A DNA stretch of 64,000 bases from Erigeron canadensis (taxonomy: Eukaryota > Streptophyta > Magnoliopsida > Asterales > Asteraceae). The DNA is taken from positions 27,342,735-27,406,734 of the forward strand of contig NC_057769.1 in the NCBI RefSeq assembly GCF_010389155.1, given 5' to 3'. Under the pieces are notes generated by a model. The model worked only from the letters and a program-made list of their open reading frames with translations, was not told where the DNA came from and made no database searches. This document shows, piece by piece, positions 22,112-35,060 of the stretch. How positions within the stretch are numbered: the first letter of the stretch is position 1; every line of letters starts with the position of its first letter. A program made the translations under genes and the position numbers.

Positions 22112-23123
22112 CAAACATTCCACAAGAGGTAATGTCTTTGTGATCTCCCTTATCTTTACAAACATGCTTTTTTAAACACTTCGATCTGCATGCAAGATGT
22201 TACTCTTGATTAGCTAACAACTTTGTTAATAGTTGTAAAAGAATAGAAGTACTAAAGGTGTCAATTTCTGAATTTTGACACATTTTTATTGAAACACATC
22301 AGTTCGTGTTTTTTTTAGTGGCCCAAGCAAGTAAAACAGAAATAGCTAGCTATAAATAAAGGGGTTGATTTTGGTAAGTGCTACCTAACATGTATTAAAA
22401 TGCTTACAATGTCCTGAATAATTTCTTTTTATTTTGGTAATGTATACTTTGTAATTGTATGTGATGCATTAACTACTTACAAAGTTTCAAAAACTGAATG
22501 AAAAGTTATGGCCACCCTCAGCCAGCCTGTTATCACTTGCACATCAAAATTGCTCATTTTGACTACTTACCCAATTGCCATCTTTAAAAATTACTTGTGA
22601 AAGATCACCTCGGCAAGCTCTACTGATGCATGTCAAGTCATATCGAATATGTGTTGAGTAGAATACATAGCATTTTAAATTGACATTTTCAGGAATTATG
22701 ACTGTATACATACCAATTGGGCTTTACAGTCTAGCTACACTGAAAAATAATTTTTTTTAAAAATCTATTCATTGTTATAATTATTGTTCATTGCAAAATG
22801 TACAAGCTTAGTTGCAACCGGATCAAAAAAAATTGAAGTGCAGAACTTAGTGAGCATATTTACTACAGATTTTACATGGACTGTTATGTTAGTGCTGCGA
22901 AAAAACTCAATAGTCTTGTGTACCACACATTTACATATGTGGTAAACATCAGTTAATTAGCATATACTATGTGGTGCTCCACTCCTTAATTCATATTTCA
23001 GTCCGAACTCTGTCGATGTATTGCCTACACTTTTGATTGTTAACTTGTGAATGTAAAGGATGTGCATCACTAGGAAAACATTCAACTAAGCCATAATGAC
23101 AGGCTATTTGTTAAACCTATCAT
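22112..23123. other. 3' region of the ARM/TPR gene
   Basis: Holds the 3'UTR. A donor-like AGAG|GTAATG lies 17 bp after the stop (22129) and candidate acceptors lie at 22692 and 26262, so the 3'UTR may itself be spliced (inference). No other gene seen. Confidence 0.35.
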
Positions 23124-23128
23124 TTTAG

Positions 23129-23472
23129 TGTAAGGAATAAACTGCACACACACACACAATTAAGAACCAGAAAAGAACAAGAAGGAAGGACACGAGATTT
23201 AACGTGGTATCTCACACTAAACTGTGTGAACTAATCCACGGGGGCAACTGGTTTTTCTTTATTGAATCCCACCAAAAAATACGTGTACAAGAGATATATT
23301 TATAGGCTACACAAATTAGGGTTCCCTTTGCTAAACTTGTTCACCAAGTAGCTTAACAAAACTGGGCCTAATTCAATTAAGGTTGGTTGTCCCTAGCAAA
23401 TAAGGCCTACTGCCTATTAGAAGCTTCTGGAATTGGCAGCCTAACTGGGCCTAAGACAACATGCAACCAACA
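23129..23472 (-). repeat. 3' LTR of the copia element (element orientation)
   Basis: 344 bp, TG...CA ends on the plus strand, adjacent to the polypurine tract. Contains a longer CA run than its partner. Confidence 0.92.
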
Positions 23473-25402
23473 ATCTCCCACTTGGTGTCTTCGGAACTCA
23501 AATTGAACCATCTTTGATCTCTTCTGTACATCTGTGATTCAATCCGCCTAGTTGCCCTCGGGCTTTCTCATCAGTTCACCTGAAGGCCTGCTGAAACTCC
23601 ATAGAGTTTCAACTCATCAGTCATGGCTATCTCTGCCCGACTCATTCTCTGTGTCTACCGGCTCCCACTGAAACGAACTGCTAGATCCTGAGAAATCCTG
23701 AGAACAAACACTCTCCTTGAAAGCAGATAATAAACTGGAGAGACTTTAACAGCTGGAATACTGGCTCACTTAACCCACTGTCTGGAAGCTCTGACTGAAA
23801 CATAACACCTATGCTCCCACTGTCAAAAAATCCCTGGTTTTTCTGAACCTTTCCTAGCACGTTCAACCTGAATCTGACCTGTAGCTCTGGGTTTGCCATC
23901 TGCAAAGCAAACCTTCTTCTGCCCACGAGATTCTGTGAACTGGATTTTGTTTTTCTTCTGAACTGGGATGGTCATTCCCTCAGACAGTAAACTGACCATA
24001 TAACGCGAACCCCGTTTCTTAGCTCGAGCCACGACTAGATTTCCCTTGAATATCTTCCACTTCCCGTTCCCAAACTTAGCCTTATGACCTTGTCCAACTG
24101 CCCGATAAAATCAACTGCTTTCTCAGACTTGGAATAATCTGGACATCCTTCAAAGTCCATGAACCGACTGGAGTCTTCAAATCTATGTCAACCATGCCCT
24201 ACACATCAAGAAATTCATGTTCGCCGGTCTTACCATTTCAAAATCCCCAACTTTCAGATTCCGTATTGCTTCACTGCTGTGGGTAGCATTAAATGAAGCA
24301 CTGAAATGCACGACCCAGGAATCCCCACTACTCTCTAGTCTCTACTCTGCAATCAACACCTTGTTTGAGTTGTAGTCTTTTGTAGTGTTCAGTTCTTTGT
24401 TATTTCCGGACATTGATTCCTAAAATGCCCAACCTCATCTGATTATGCTTGTTCAAAGAAGTATCTCCATCGACCTGAAAACGAGCCACCTGCTTCTAAT
24501 GTTTTCTTTCACCTTGCTAAACGAGACGAATCCAAAGCCAACTGCTTTAACGGATCCTTACTGCCTGTTTTTCATGCAACACAACGGTCTCCTCTTATCA
24601 TGAACAAGCCAATCAAGGCCCACAAAGAACTCAACATCAGCACACCGTGCTAAAAATTTTGATCTGATCTTCACTACCCAAAAATTCTCTCTCAACAACC
24701 ACCAACCAAATAATAAAGAAACAGCAACTGAGCCTCCTGCTTCTGTCCCTTTTTGTTCTAGCTAAGCGTGACCTAGTTCAAAGCCTCCTGCTTGATGAAT
24801 TTTCTGTCTGCTTATTCTGCTCTGGTTGGATTAACTTATGCCTCAAGAACAAGCTGTCTTGCTTTTCCGTTCTTATACTAGGCACAAAAGAAAAAACAAA
24901 ACTTGGTTTGAAGATACCTAATCAAAACAGTCCTGCAAAAAACATCTCTGAAACAGCCCCCTGCTGTGAACCGTCTCTGTTTTTCTGCTGTTAAACATAC
25001 TCCCGGAACCTAGTGCCTCCTTCTGCTACTTCAAGAACCCCCCAAAAAACCCTCAATCTGCCAATTTAAGCCCTAATCTGCCCACTGAACCCTGATCTGC
25101 CCAAATAGACCCGAAACTGCCCAAAACAATTTTGCCGGAACCCTAAACTGCCCAATTCAGACTTGATTCTGTCCAAATCAGCTTCACCGGAACCCTAATT
25201 GTAAATCTTTGCGACGGTGACAGAACCCTAATAAGAAAACTGATAGACGACTGTTGTTCTGGCTGGCGGCGGTTGTGATGGTTGATATGGGCTGGAATCC
25301 TAATCTGGGTGGAGGCCGGTCGGAACCCTAATCTGGGTGACGACTTTGCTGGTGACTATGGGGTTGTTGTGTGATCTGTATGCAACCTGCTCTTATACCA
25401 CT

Positions 25403-25742
25403 TGTAAGGAATAAACTGCACACACACAATTAAGAACCAGAAAAGAACAAGAAGGAAGGACACGAGGTTTAACGTGGTATCTCACATTAAACTGTGTGAA
25501 CTAATCCATAGGGGCAACTGGTTTTTCTTTATTGAATCCCACCAAAAAATACGTGTACAAGAGATATATTTATAGGCTACACAAGTTAGGGTTCCCTTTG
25601 CTAAACTTGTTCACCAAGTAGCTTAACAAAACTGGGCCTAATTCAATTAAGGCTGGTTGTCCCTAGCAAATAAGGCCTACTGCCTATTAGAAGCTTCTGG
25701 ACTTGGCAGCCTAACCGGGCCTAAGACAACATACAACCAACA
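25403..25742 (-). repeat. 5' LTR of the copia element (element orientation)
   Basis: 340 bp, followed on the minus strand by the primer-site-like TGGTATAAGAGC. Confidence 0.92.
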
Positions 25743-25747
25743 TTTAG

Positions 25748-26649
25748 TACTTGTACTAATGATCTCGAAAAGGACGCTAACTCAAAACCTATGATATGCT
25801 GTTGAGTCATTAAGCTGTATATTTATATTCACACTTTAGGTATTTTATAGGGAAAATTACCTACTTAGACAAATTCAAGAGGTTAGTTCTTAATATGGAC
25901 TAGTTTTCATGAATTCCCCAGTTTGGACATAAAATTCGTGAGGAATAGGAGCCAATCACACGGACTCATGATGGCCACTCCAAAAATGACATCTGGCTTT
26001 TCTTTTTCTGTTTCATCTATTTGATAAAAAACATCAAGTGATGGTTTCATGCAATTTTAAGCACCATGTCATATTGAACAGTGCAGTATTACAACCGGGC
26101 TTAATAGTGCATATCATCAAATTATTTTGTTTTTACCTGTTAAATAATCATAACTTGAACTTTAATATTGTTAATAACGACTGTTGTAGTTAGCTCCTGG
26201 TCCTTGAGTGGCGCATGTATTACTTACATTAACATGTGTTTGAAATACTGATTCGCTGCAGAAGTCATACGTTGATACAACATGCAACTTTTAGAAGATG
26301 TATCATGGTCGTAATTGTCAAACCCAAGCTGTAAAAAGAAAAAAGCAGGATATCATCTTATGCAACACTTGTGCAGCCATTCAGTTCCTGTAAAGGCAGA
26401 TGACCCATGGCGCCACTTAAACTGTTTTTTGTTTTCTTGTATTGTGTTCTTGATGTTGAAATTTGATTGTGAGACGATGTATATTATCATATCTTTGAGT
26501 TATTTTTGTGTGTATCTTCATTTCTTTTGTGAGTGCAAATGTGTATAAACCCTTTGGGACCTTTGAGTAATTATAGTTTGATTTTATTTGTGCACTGAGT
26601 ATGATATTGTAAGTTTGTAACATGATACCATTTATGTGTAAGGTCTCTT
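25748..26649. other. Intergenic or 3'UTR sequence
   Basis: CTGATTCGCTGCAG|AAGTC at 26250-26267 is a good acceptor, and 26263-26640 looks like a plant 3' terminal region (T-rich, TTGTATTGTG-type signals). It could be the last non-coding exon of the ARM/TPR gene, but nothing here proves it. No coding gene. Confidence 0.3.
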
Positions 26650-26785
26650 CTTACCTTACAACAACAACTGTATCCAATCCCTGAGTGGGATATGGGGGAG
26701 GTGAACTGTAGACAATCTTACCTCTACCCGAAAGTAGAGAGACAGCTTCCATAAGGACCTCCGGCCAGGAAGATGTAAAAGCCGT
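26650..26785 (-). mobile_element. SINE 3' fragment (TS/Au-like)
   Basis: On the minus strand: GGAGGTCCTTATGGAAGC, CTCTCTACTTTCGGGTAGAG, GTAAGATTGTCTACAG, then CCCACTCAGGGATTGGATAC and a GTTGTTGTTG tail. This order of blocks and the TTG tail are typical of plant TS-like SINE 3' halves. The tRNA-like 5' half was not found. Confidence 0.6.
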
Positions 26786-27875
26786 AAAAGGGTAAAGTGT
26801 TTACCTTCTTTTCGGGTTTTGCTGTCATCTATTATGATGCGACACCTATGTGTACTTTTGGGCAAGGTTGCAAAAATCATAACTTGAAGTCAGATTGGTT
26901 GGGGTCTTGGGTTAGGGACCTTGAAAAGAGTATTCCCATTAATTAGGAGTACTTGTATTGCGATCTTTTTTAAAGTAGGTAAAATTTATAAAATTTGAAA
27001 GGAAAATTTACATATATATATATCCTATTTAAGAGACATAATTACATATTTATCCAAAGTGTAAGTTTTTAATGCATAAATACAATGCTTCTAAAGCATC
27101 TTTGGATAGATATGTAATTATATTTTAAAAATGAGATATATATGTAAATCTCCCAATTTGAAATATATGTTTAGAATTATACATACATAAATATAATTGT
27201 TTATAGGACAGACCTTAAAAGTGACTTTAGAAAAAGAATAGTTCAAAGTGCCATTTTTTGAGCCCAAAAGTACTTGAAACCAATTTTTGAACAATTTGTG
27301 ACTTATTTTTGAATGATTTTAACCATGTAGATTGTGTAACGATTAATCAAATATTCTCAACTTGTCTCGTTCCTTACCTTGTAATGAATACTTGGCCTTA
27401 TAGTTTGAGTTTTACAACACCACTTTTGTGTCAAAAGTTTACGATTTTGTAAGGTATTTGCGAGATAGAATGACGTGAATCTGATTTGTCCTTAAATAAC
27501 TCCATAACATGTAATCCAAACAATTTATTTTTAAAACACATTCGCTACTCAAACAATTCATGGCGACTATCAATTGTTAGGGAGGTGATATTCGCTATTT
27601 TTGATATATTTACCACAACATACAATTTTACAGCTCACTGTACAAATCACTAGTTAATAATCCCTTCCCCAATTGTTACGATTTGTAACATTGCACGGGT
27701 TTCATGTTACTTTTTACTAGCATATTCTCCGTACGAAAATTTATAGATTATTTTTACCATAACTAAAAGTTACAACAGTCAATAACATATCTCTTCTGCC
27801 GTTCTGGAACTGAAACAAGTACTAAAAGGTAAAAACAAACCCTTTCTTTCTTCTCTTGTTAATTTGTTTAGATAT
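26786..27875. other. Intergenic DNA upstream of PARG
   Basis: No gene. AT-rich. The right end is the PARG promoter and leader, which contains a GA microsatellite at about 27876-27893 just before the start codon. Confidence 0.45.
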
Positions 27876-27901
27876 AGAGAGAGAGAGAGAGATAAAAGAG
27901 A

Positions 27902-30900
27902 ATGGAGCAGAGAGAAGATTTGAAGTCAATAATATCATATTTACCGGTGGTCCTCCGTTCATCAACGCTATTCTGGCCATCTGCAGTTGTCGAAGCTTTT
28001 AAAGCACTTTCCAAAGGTCCACAACACAGCAATGTCGATTCCGGCCAGCTCTTATTTCTCGCCATTTCTGATATCCGTAACTCGCTCTCCGATCACACTC
28101 CTCTCGCTTCCTCCGCCGCTGACGGTTTTTCTTTATTCTTCGATGACGTAATTATATCTATATCTCTATCTGTATATCTATATTTCGTTGCTTTATTTAG
28201 AAAATTTTCACAAATAATTAATTTTAAATACCTATGCTTTTTTGAATATATATGATTAATATTAGGTTACTATATCTATATATATTGATAGTATGAACTT
28301 TGTTGCTAATTTTGAAAAATTTGTTTCAAGTTGACTCCGTATCCAAAATTGACATGCTAATGATATATCGAATAGTTTTAGGTTGAAATTTGAAGAAAGT
28401 GGAAATAAATACGAAATGATATTTGATAAGTTTCCTTTAGACTCATGACCTCATTACTTAAACATGTGACATCTAAGAGAGTGGACATGTATCTTGAACA
28501 GCTGATATCACGTGCCGAGGCGAATAAATGGTTTGGAGAGATACTTCCAGCTCTTGCAGATGTTCTGTTGCGGTTTCCATCCTTGCTAGAAGCTCATTAT
28601 AATAGTTCGGACTCTGTTAATTGTTTGGGTTCTAGGGATGGACTTAAAACCAGTCTTCGCTTGTTGAAGTCGCAAGAACCTGGCATAGTTTTACTCAGTC
28701 AGGTATTAAAGCACACTATCCAAGCTCGATTATAATGGATACAATATCTCTATCAAATAAGTGGTATGTGAATGTTTAATTACAATTCTCCTCATGAATC
28801 AGGAACTGATCGGTGCTCTTCTTGCATGCTCTTTCTTTTGTCTGTTCCCAAACAGTTCTAGAGGTGCCAACGATCTTCAAGTGATCAACTTTGATCATTT
28901 ATTTTCGTATGTGTTTTTACCATTTTCTCACAACCCTTGTCAATCTGATACATCTCTGACCCTGCGTAGCTACAACTTTCAAATTATATTGCACTTGAAA
29001 CCTATTGCAGTTGTTTGATTGACACTTTGTGCATTGCCACGTGATGAAATCCCATTTAGACTTTCGTGACACTTTTTTACGCATTTGATTTGCATGTCGT
29101 CAGGAGCCTATACGACAACTACAATGAAAAACAGGAGAACAAAATAAAATGCATCATCCATTATTTTGAGAGAATTTCTTCAAGTATGCCGGCTGGTAAT
29201 GTCTCGTTTGAGAGGAAAGTGCTTGCAGTTGATCAAACTCTTGATTACATTCCCTCCCCGGAGGCGGAAGCATGGAGTAAATCTGTGGTCTCCCTGTGTC
29301 AATTTGAGGTATGGTCCAATATCTTAGCATATATGAAGCACATAACTTAGGACATGCATTTTATTCCATATGTGTTGGGCTAAGGTTTGCAATGTGGCCC
29401 ATGGGTTAGATGATTTAGAAGCTATCCATATAAATCTGGTTTAGTGTTGTACAATGTACAAATTATCTCTCGAGAATAGAGGAAGGTTGATGGACATTTA
29501 CATGATTGTTTTAGGCTTTATCTAGCGTGGGTGTGATGCCTGTTGTACATGTATTCACTTGCTCATAGAGAGTTAATGGAACATCTTATTATGATGATGT
29601 GTATGCACTCCGTGCTGCTCTCCTGAAGTGAATGACACACTCTTATCTTTCATTACATTCCTTTTGAATTTTATATCCTTTTGCGCTTTCCATTTATTTG
29701 TTTACATAGAAATCTGGTGTTGACTTTCATTATTATTTTCTAGTATTGTATTATTATTTTGGAATATTCTGTACCATCCTTCCCTTTTCTGTTGTTTTGG
29801 GTTGATACGGAGGGAATACAATGATTGGAAAGGGGTTATATCTGTATTTAATGGATGGATAGTAGTTAATAGAATTTCGCTCTTATAGGTCTGCAGTTCT
29901 GGACTAATAGAAGATCATTCCACGGAAGCTCTTGAAGTAGATTTTGCAAATAAGTACTTTGGAGGTGGTGCTCTATCTAGAGGCTGTGTTCAGGTTTGAT
30001 TATTTCTTTTTCTTTATAAAATTTCTGGGAAGCAGTTTTCTCTAGCAAAGGATAAATCATTATACTATTTGGAACATCCTTGGGTGGATTTCTTTTAACT
30101 AAAACTATATCTTGGTGATTGGTTAGTCCGAAGTTTTGTTTGGGTGGCCTATTATACAGAACAATTGCTTTGCTTTAATAGTCAAATCTTGGTAATCAAT
30201 CAATCCGTCCATTGGGACATAATCTTTGTAACCTACATTATTACTTTTTCAGATTTTAGCATTTACTTTCACAACAAATCCCAACCTACATTGGAAATTG
30301 ATCCCCATCTTGTTGATTCTATGTTACAGTCCTTACAACACTTGTTTTGAATATTACTCGTATAACTTTATTCTTTTGTATTATGTTTCTTAGGAAGAGA
30401 TACGGTTCATGATCAATCCAGAATTAATAGCCGGAATGCTTTTCTTGCCTTGTATGGCAGATAATGAAGCTATTGAAGTCGTTGGTGCTGAACGATTTTC
30501 TAAATATACAGGGTAAGCATGCTCTGACTAGTTTTTCAGTTTAAAACTTTCTGCGACGGTACAGTTCTCGGGTAATTGAGATGTGTATTTTTCCGATGAT
30601 TATATGTTATTACCTCTGCTATTTTCTCTTTGTTTGTTATAGTTACGCTTCTTCTTTTCGGTTCTGTGGTGACTTCTTGGATAAAAAAGATACTGATATC
30701 ATGGGAAGACGAAAAACTAGGATAATTGCAATCGACGCTTTAGTGAATCCTGGAAAGAGACAATTTTTACATGAATTTCTTGTTAGGTATACTTTGTGTT
30801 AATATTACTGAAATTCATAGATCTTCTCTTTAATTTCTCTACGTCCATTCAAAATTGAGTAATTGACATCAGTTAATTGCACAGTGTCCAGAGTTACCCA

Positions 30901-33266
30901 GTTACCAATTTGTTATGATGATACTGTTGCTTTTTGCTTAAAGTTTAATAGTAATTACTTTAATTAGGGAGGCGAACAAGGCATTCTGTGGCTTTTCTGA
31001 CCCTTGCAAGTCTCAAAGTTATCAGAAATTATTTAAAGATGATCACCTTTTAGAAGTTCAGCTTGATCAAGGTTATAAATGTGTGGATGGAAACTCAGAT
31101 AATGTTTTGGTGTGAGATTTTTTTTACCTTCAATGGCTCTTTATATTCTCTCTCTATGACCATTATAGTAATCATGCATACGAATATAGTTTAGTGTAAA
31201 GAAATCTTTAAAAACCATTTGCTGTTAATAATGCTTGGGGGACAAGGGAAAATGATCAAATTTTTACTTGATTTGCTCGTTTTTAGATCATACCTTGGCC
31301 ACCCCACTCTCATGTTTTCAAACTTGATTTGCATGTTCGCACTCCTTCTCATTGATAGTTTTACTCCCTTAGAGTTTTCTTGTTCGTTTTTCTTCTTGTT
31401 CTTTTGAAGATAGGGATAAGTATCTTGGAATGTAACAATCTTTGGACGAATGTCTATAGTAGGAAATAACTAAAGTTGTGTGTATTGTATGTAAACAACT
31501 CGAAATTTATGTTTATTGTATGTAACAAAATGTATTCAACCAATTAAAATCTAACAAGTGGCACCTATATATGGTTGCCTCGTATGTATTCTTACATACA
31601 ATAAACATAATTTCGAGTTGTTTACATACAATACACACGACTTTAGTTATTTCCTACTATAGACATTCGTCCAAAGTTTGTTACATTTCAGGATACTTAT
31701 CCCTTTGAACATATCAATAACTATATGATGAGAAAATTGAAGAGAAATTTTGTCAGTTTGTAGGTTCTCAAGATGAAGTAGGTATTGTTACTGGGAATTG
31801 GGGTTGTGGTGCATTTGGGGGAGACCCTGAACTTAAGGCCATGATACAATGGCTTGCTGCTTCGCAGGTGATGTTTTTCTCCTTATTCATGTTTTTACAA
31901 CTTCATTTGGTGTGTTGGTAGCTGAACTGTCTAATAAATAGGTGGGAAATTCCACCAATTTACTTATGAATGGGTTGGATTAGGCGTTGTTTATCTTTAA
32001 AGGTGGCAAACAGTGAAACTACAATTTTATTTAAAAGGTAACGGCCAAACATGTTGAAAGTAATCAAATTGTAGTTTTAATGCATTATACCTTCTAAAAC
32101 AAAGATATTATTGATACGAATTATATTCTTGAATAATATAAATTGGTAATCATATTTGATATATACTAATTATATATAAAGAAGCTATAACCTGTCGAGA
32201 ACAAAAGGTTCCAGGTCAACGTGCCCCATTTTAAACCATACCACAAAACTAGTCAATTTGACCCTTACCCATTTTGAAGTGTTACCAACCCCCGGTGCTC
32301 CCATTTCCCCACATCTACCATCAAATATGTGCAATTTGATGTATAGGTCGTCCGGTCGTATGCAATTTGCATGTTTTTTACTAGCTATCATGTGATGTTT
32401 CATATTTCTTGCGATTAATTAAATGTGAAGTATTACAATATGTATTGTAAACTGAGGGTGTGTGGTAGATAGCCTGATTGATTAATTCTTAGAAAATTTA
32501 ATAGGCGACATGTGTAATTATTTAAAGGATTTTCAGTTTTAAATAGGCTAAAGTCTTGACTTATCTTTATGTTTCTATCACTTGATCAAAAGTTCATGAT
32601 GAAGTGAAATTTGGGATTATTTGTTGCTTCTTCGACACTTGTGTAAGTGTGTTTTTTATTGGTACTTCCGTTTTTTTCATATTTGCAATCTAATAGTACC
32701 ATGCAATTTTACTCAGGCATTAAGACCTTTCGTCGTTTATTACACATTTGGCTTGGAGGCATTACAGACACTAGACCAGGTATTCTATTTATATAATATA
32801 ATAAAGCATCTCAGTCATGATATAATAAATTAGGTCCTATTCATTTCTATTACATGGTCTGCTCTGCATAGCCTTTCTCAACTAGAATGTACTTAAACTC
32901 AAAAATTTCTTGTGCAAATTCAAAAGCTCACCTGTATACTCGAAGCATGACTGCTCCTTCGAGTACATTATCTGTTCTATTGCGAATTTCGGGGGTGCAA
33001 TAGTCATTTATAGAAGTAAATGTGTTGAAGTTGCTAACTCTATTACACCTCTATCTCTCTTTTCTTCTGTTTTAATGACAAAGGTTTTTCTCAATTGTCG
33101 GCAGGTAGCAAGGTGGATTACTTCCCACAGATGGAGTGTCGGTGACCTTTGGAATATGGTGGTAGAATACTCATCACAAAGATCAAAAAGAGAAACCCGA
33201 GTTGGCTTCTTCAATTGGCTTCTTCCATTATTACCTTCCGATGACCCAATGATATTGGATCCCTGA
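27902..33266 (+). CDS. PARG1: Poly(ADP-ribose) glycohydrolase
   Basis: Eleven exons: 27902-28147, 28502-28702, 28803-28906, 29104-29308, 29889-29993, 30394-30512, 30643-30786, 30968-31109, 31757-31867, 32717-32779, 33105-33266. All junctions are GT-AG and keep frame, giving 533 residues, close to the plant PARG length (~550). The enzyme hydrolyses ribose-ribose bonds of poly(ADP-ribose) in DNA-damage and stress signalling. The catalytic signature [13 protein letters not shown] is at about 277-289 (split by an intron after VQ, with the two catalytic Glu starting the next exon). YTGYASSFRF and [12 protein letters not shown] are further family motifs. The exon 2 acceptor at 28501 was preferred over an open frame beginning at 28445 because [14 protein letters not shown] matches the family. 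Intron 8 contains a MITE. Symbol PARG1 versus a paralogue is by similarity only. Confidence 0.93.
31403..31713. mobile_element. MULE-type MITE in PARG intron 8
   Basis: Inverted-repeat element 31413-31703 with ends GGGATAAGTATCTTGGAATG and (reverse) GGGATAAGTATCCTGAAATG. The arms match for about 100-110 bp around an ~80-bp loop. Flanking 10-bp words TTTGAAGATA (31403-31412) and TTTGAACATA (31704-31713) differ at one base, a target duplication of the 9-10 bp size made by Mutator-like transposases. It has no coding capacity and lies between PARG exons 8 and 9, so it would be transcribed as intron. Confidence 0.85.
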
Positions 33267-34893
33267 ACATTTCAGTAGTATTTGTTTGAGTAGTTGAATT
33301 TATCCAGTAACTACACTATCCACTGCAGCACTTGTTCCGTTAAAATGTGTTTGTCTGGAAGTTCTCATTGCATATAAGTGAATATAATTATGTGAACCTC
33401 TAGTTAGCAAGGAATCTATACACCGTGGTATTATTGGATTCTATAGATGATACGTATTTTTTAAGCTTTCTGGTTAAGGAAGCATGCTACATAGTACATG
33501 CTACTTGTATCGAAGGAGACTTGACTTGTACAAGATGGCTGACTTTACATTGTTTTCTCCTTACAGGAAGCAAAATCAGCAGTATGTTTAATTTGTATAA
33601 ATTGGCAGAATGAGCTATTTTCACCTGATCAAACCAAATGCATGAAAATAGTTTTTCCAAGAACTTCTGGTTGCGGGTGGTTCATGCATGTCAAAAAGCC
33701 TTTCTTTGATATCAATGAAATGATAACATGCTATCTGTAAGACTATAAGCATCGATGATTTGTATCCTACTACTTGCGAGTGGTATATATGATTGATATG
33801 TGACATGATCTAACCTACATGTGATGCGTCAACTAACACCTTGCCATCAACTCCATTTGCACACCATCCTTTATGTGAGTAGTGTGGATGGCTGACTTAC
33901 CACACACCATCCTTATGGGATCAGTGTGGACGGAAATATCTTCCACGGCACCACCTACTCCGCCCGTGAGTCTTTTTTTATGTGTGTAAACATGCCTAGG
34001 TGATCTTTAAACATTTTGGGGCGTTCACATTAAGTTTTAGTCATGAATCAAGAGACTGTTTTCACGATGTTAGGTTTGATTGGAGGAAAAGGACCTACAA
34101 TTTTAGAGAAGATGGTTTGAATTATTTTTCATGAATTTTGAAACGTTTAGTCTGTTTTACAAGTTATGTTTTTTTTTCTCTCTTTTAATCTGCTCATTAG
34201 AGAACACCTTATTGATTATTTACAAAAAATCCATATTTTAGTTTTTCTCTGTCCATCATGAGAGCATTTCTAGACTCCAATGGTGAATTTATGAAAATAT
34301 TTATAAATGAAGAGGATAGTGAGTGATTATTTCATGGTTATTGGATATGTACAGGTCTATAATTGTTAAGTTAATCGTTAATTTACTTCATGTGCATCTC
34401 ACATTAAGACACGTCTTTTTACCATCGTCTATCTCATGATGGTGCTAGAAGTTTTGATATCTTATTAAATTACAACTACTTTGATCTTTCATATTTATAA
34501 TTTAGGTCATGTTGGATAAAAATGTTGGTTTTAAACTTATGTGTTGTTTTGGATGTTTCTACATTTAAATTTTAATTTTGAATAATGTACCAGTCTTTTC
34601 TATTGAAGTTTGCATTTCTTTTCAAGCAATGGTGTTCTGCTACTTGTTAATCTAGAGTGTTTGAAGGTTTTTATTTTTTAATAAGAAAAGTCGAGTGTTT
34701 GAAGTTGACATCTATTTTTTGTCTTACAATTCTGTGGCATTCGATTTAACAATGTTTGAAGTTAACAACTATATTTGAAGTCGACTGCATTTACTTGTTA
34801 ACCTTTTCCATACTTTTTGTATGAATTTAGTTTCCTAGATTTACAAACAGAATTTTGATACATTTTCGCTGAGATACTTTTTTATTTTATAAT
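33267..34893. other. PARG 3' region and intergenic DNA
   Basis: PARG 3'UTR followed by non-coding AT-rich sequence. No gene or clear element before the SINE at 34894. Confidence 0.45.
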
Positions 34894-35060
34894 AGATGGG
34901 TTGGAGCCCTTGTCTCTGAGGTCAAGGGTTTGATTCTCATGCCCAGCAAGGCGGGAGGTCCCTTTATACCTTTGAACCTGAAAGCAATCTCTATGAGATA
35001 AGACTATCTACATTTCAACTTTCCCATACACCGTTGAAGACGTTATTGGGACCCAAAATA
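34894..35060 (+). mobile_element. tRNA-derived SINE
   Basis: Plus strand: an A-box-like GATGGGTTGGAGCCC and a B-box-like GGTCAAGGGTTTGATTCTC about 30 bp apart, then CATGCCCAGCAAGGCGGGAGG and the CTATCTACATTTCAACTTTCCC block typical of plant SINE bodies. No clear target duplication was identified. Confidence 0.55.

Larger units (their letters stand above)
23124..25747 (-). mobile_element. Deleted Ty1/copia retrotransposon with both LTRs
   Basis: LTRs at 23129-23472 and 25403-25742 are near-identical (I count 9 substitutions plus a 4-bp CA difference in ~340 bp). TTTAG repeats flank the element (23124-23128, 25743-25747). On the minus strand, TGGTATAAGAGC just inside the 25403 LTR resembles an initiator-Met tRNA primer site, and AAGTGGGAGAT before 23472 is the polypurine tract. 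The 1.9-kb interior retains decayed gag/pol: a zinc-knuckle remnant (GHFRNQCPE, 24407-24431), a protease region where the catalytic DSG is replaced by HFS (~24270-24340), and a GAG-pre-integrase block (VGSWTLKDVQIIPSLRKQL, then KGNLVVARAKKRGSRYM, 24000-24200) with a frameshift. Integrase and reverse transcriptase are missing. Non-autonomous. Confidence 0.92.

Noticed and set aside
27655..27715. Possible plus-strand Helitron 3' end (GTAACAT...ATGTTAC then TTTTTACTAG)
   Set aside because: The stem is long with a 12-nt loop, CTAG is followed by C instead of T, and no 5' end was found.
28445..28501. Extension of PARG exon 2 upstream to 28445
   Set aside because: The frame is open but no acceptor gives the right phase. 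The acceptor at 28501 yields [14 protein letters not shown], which matches the family.
34920..34945. Possible tRNA gene from the B-box-like GGTCAAGGGTTTGATTC
   Set aside because: No cloverleaf or acceptor stem could be built. The flanking sequence is a SINE body.
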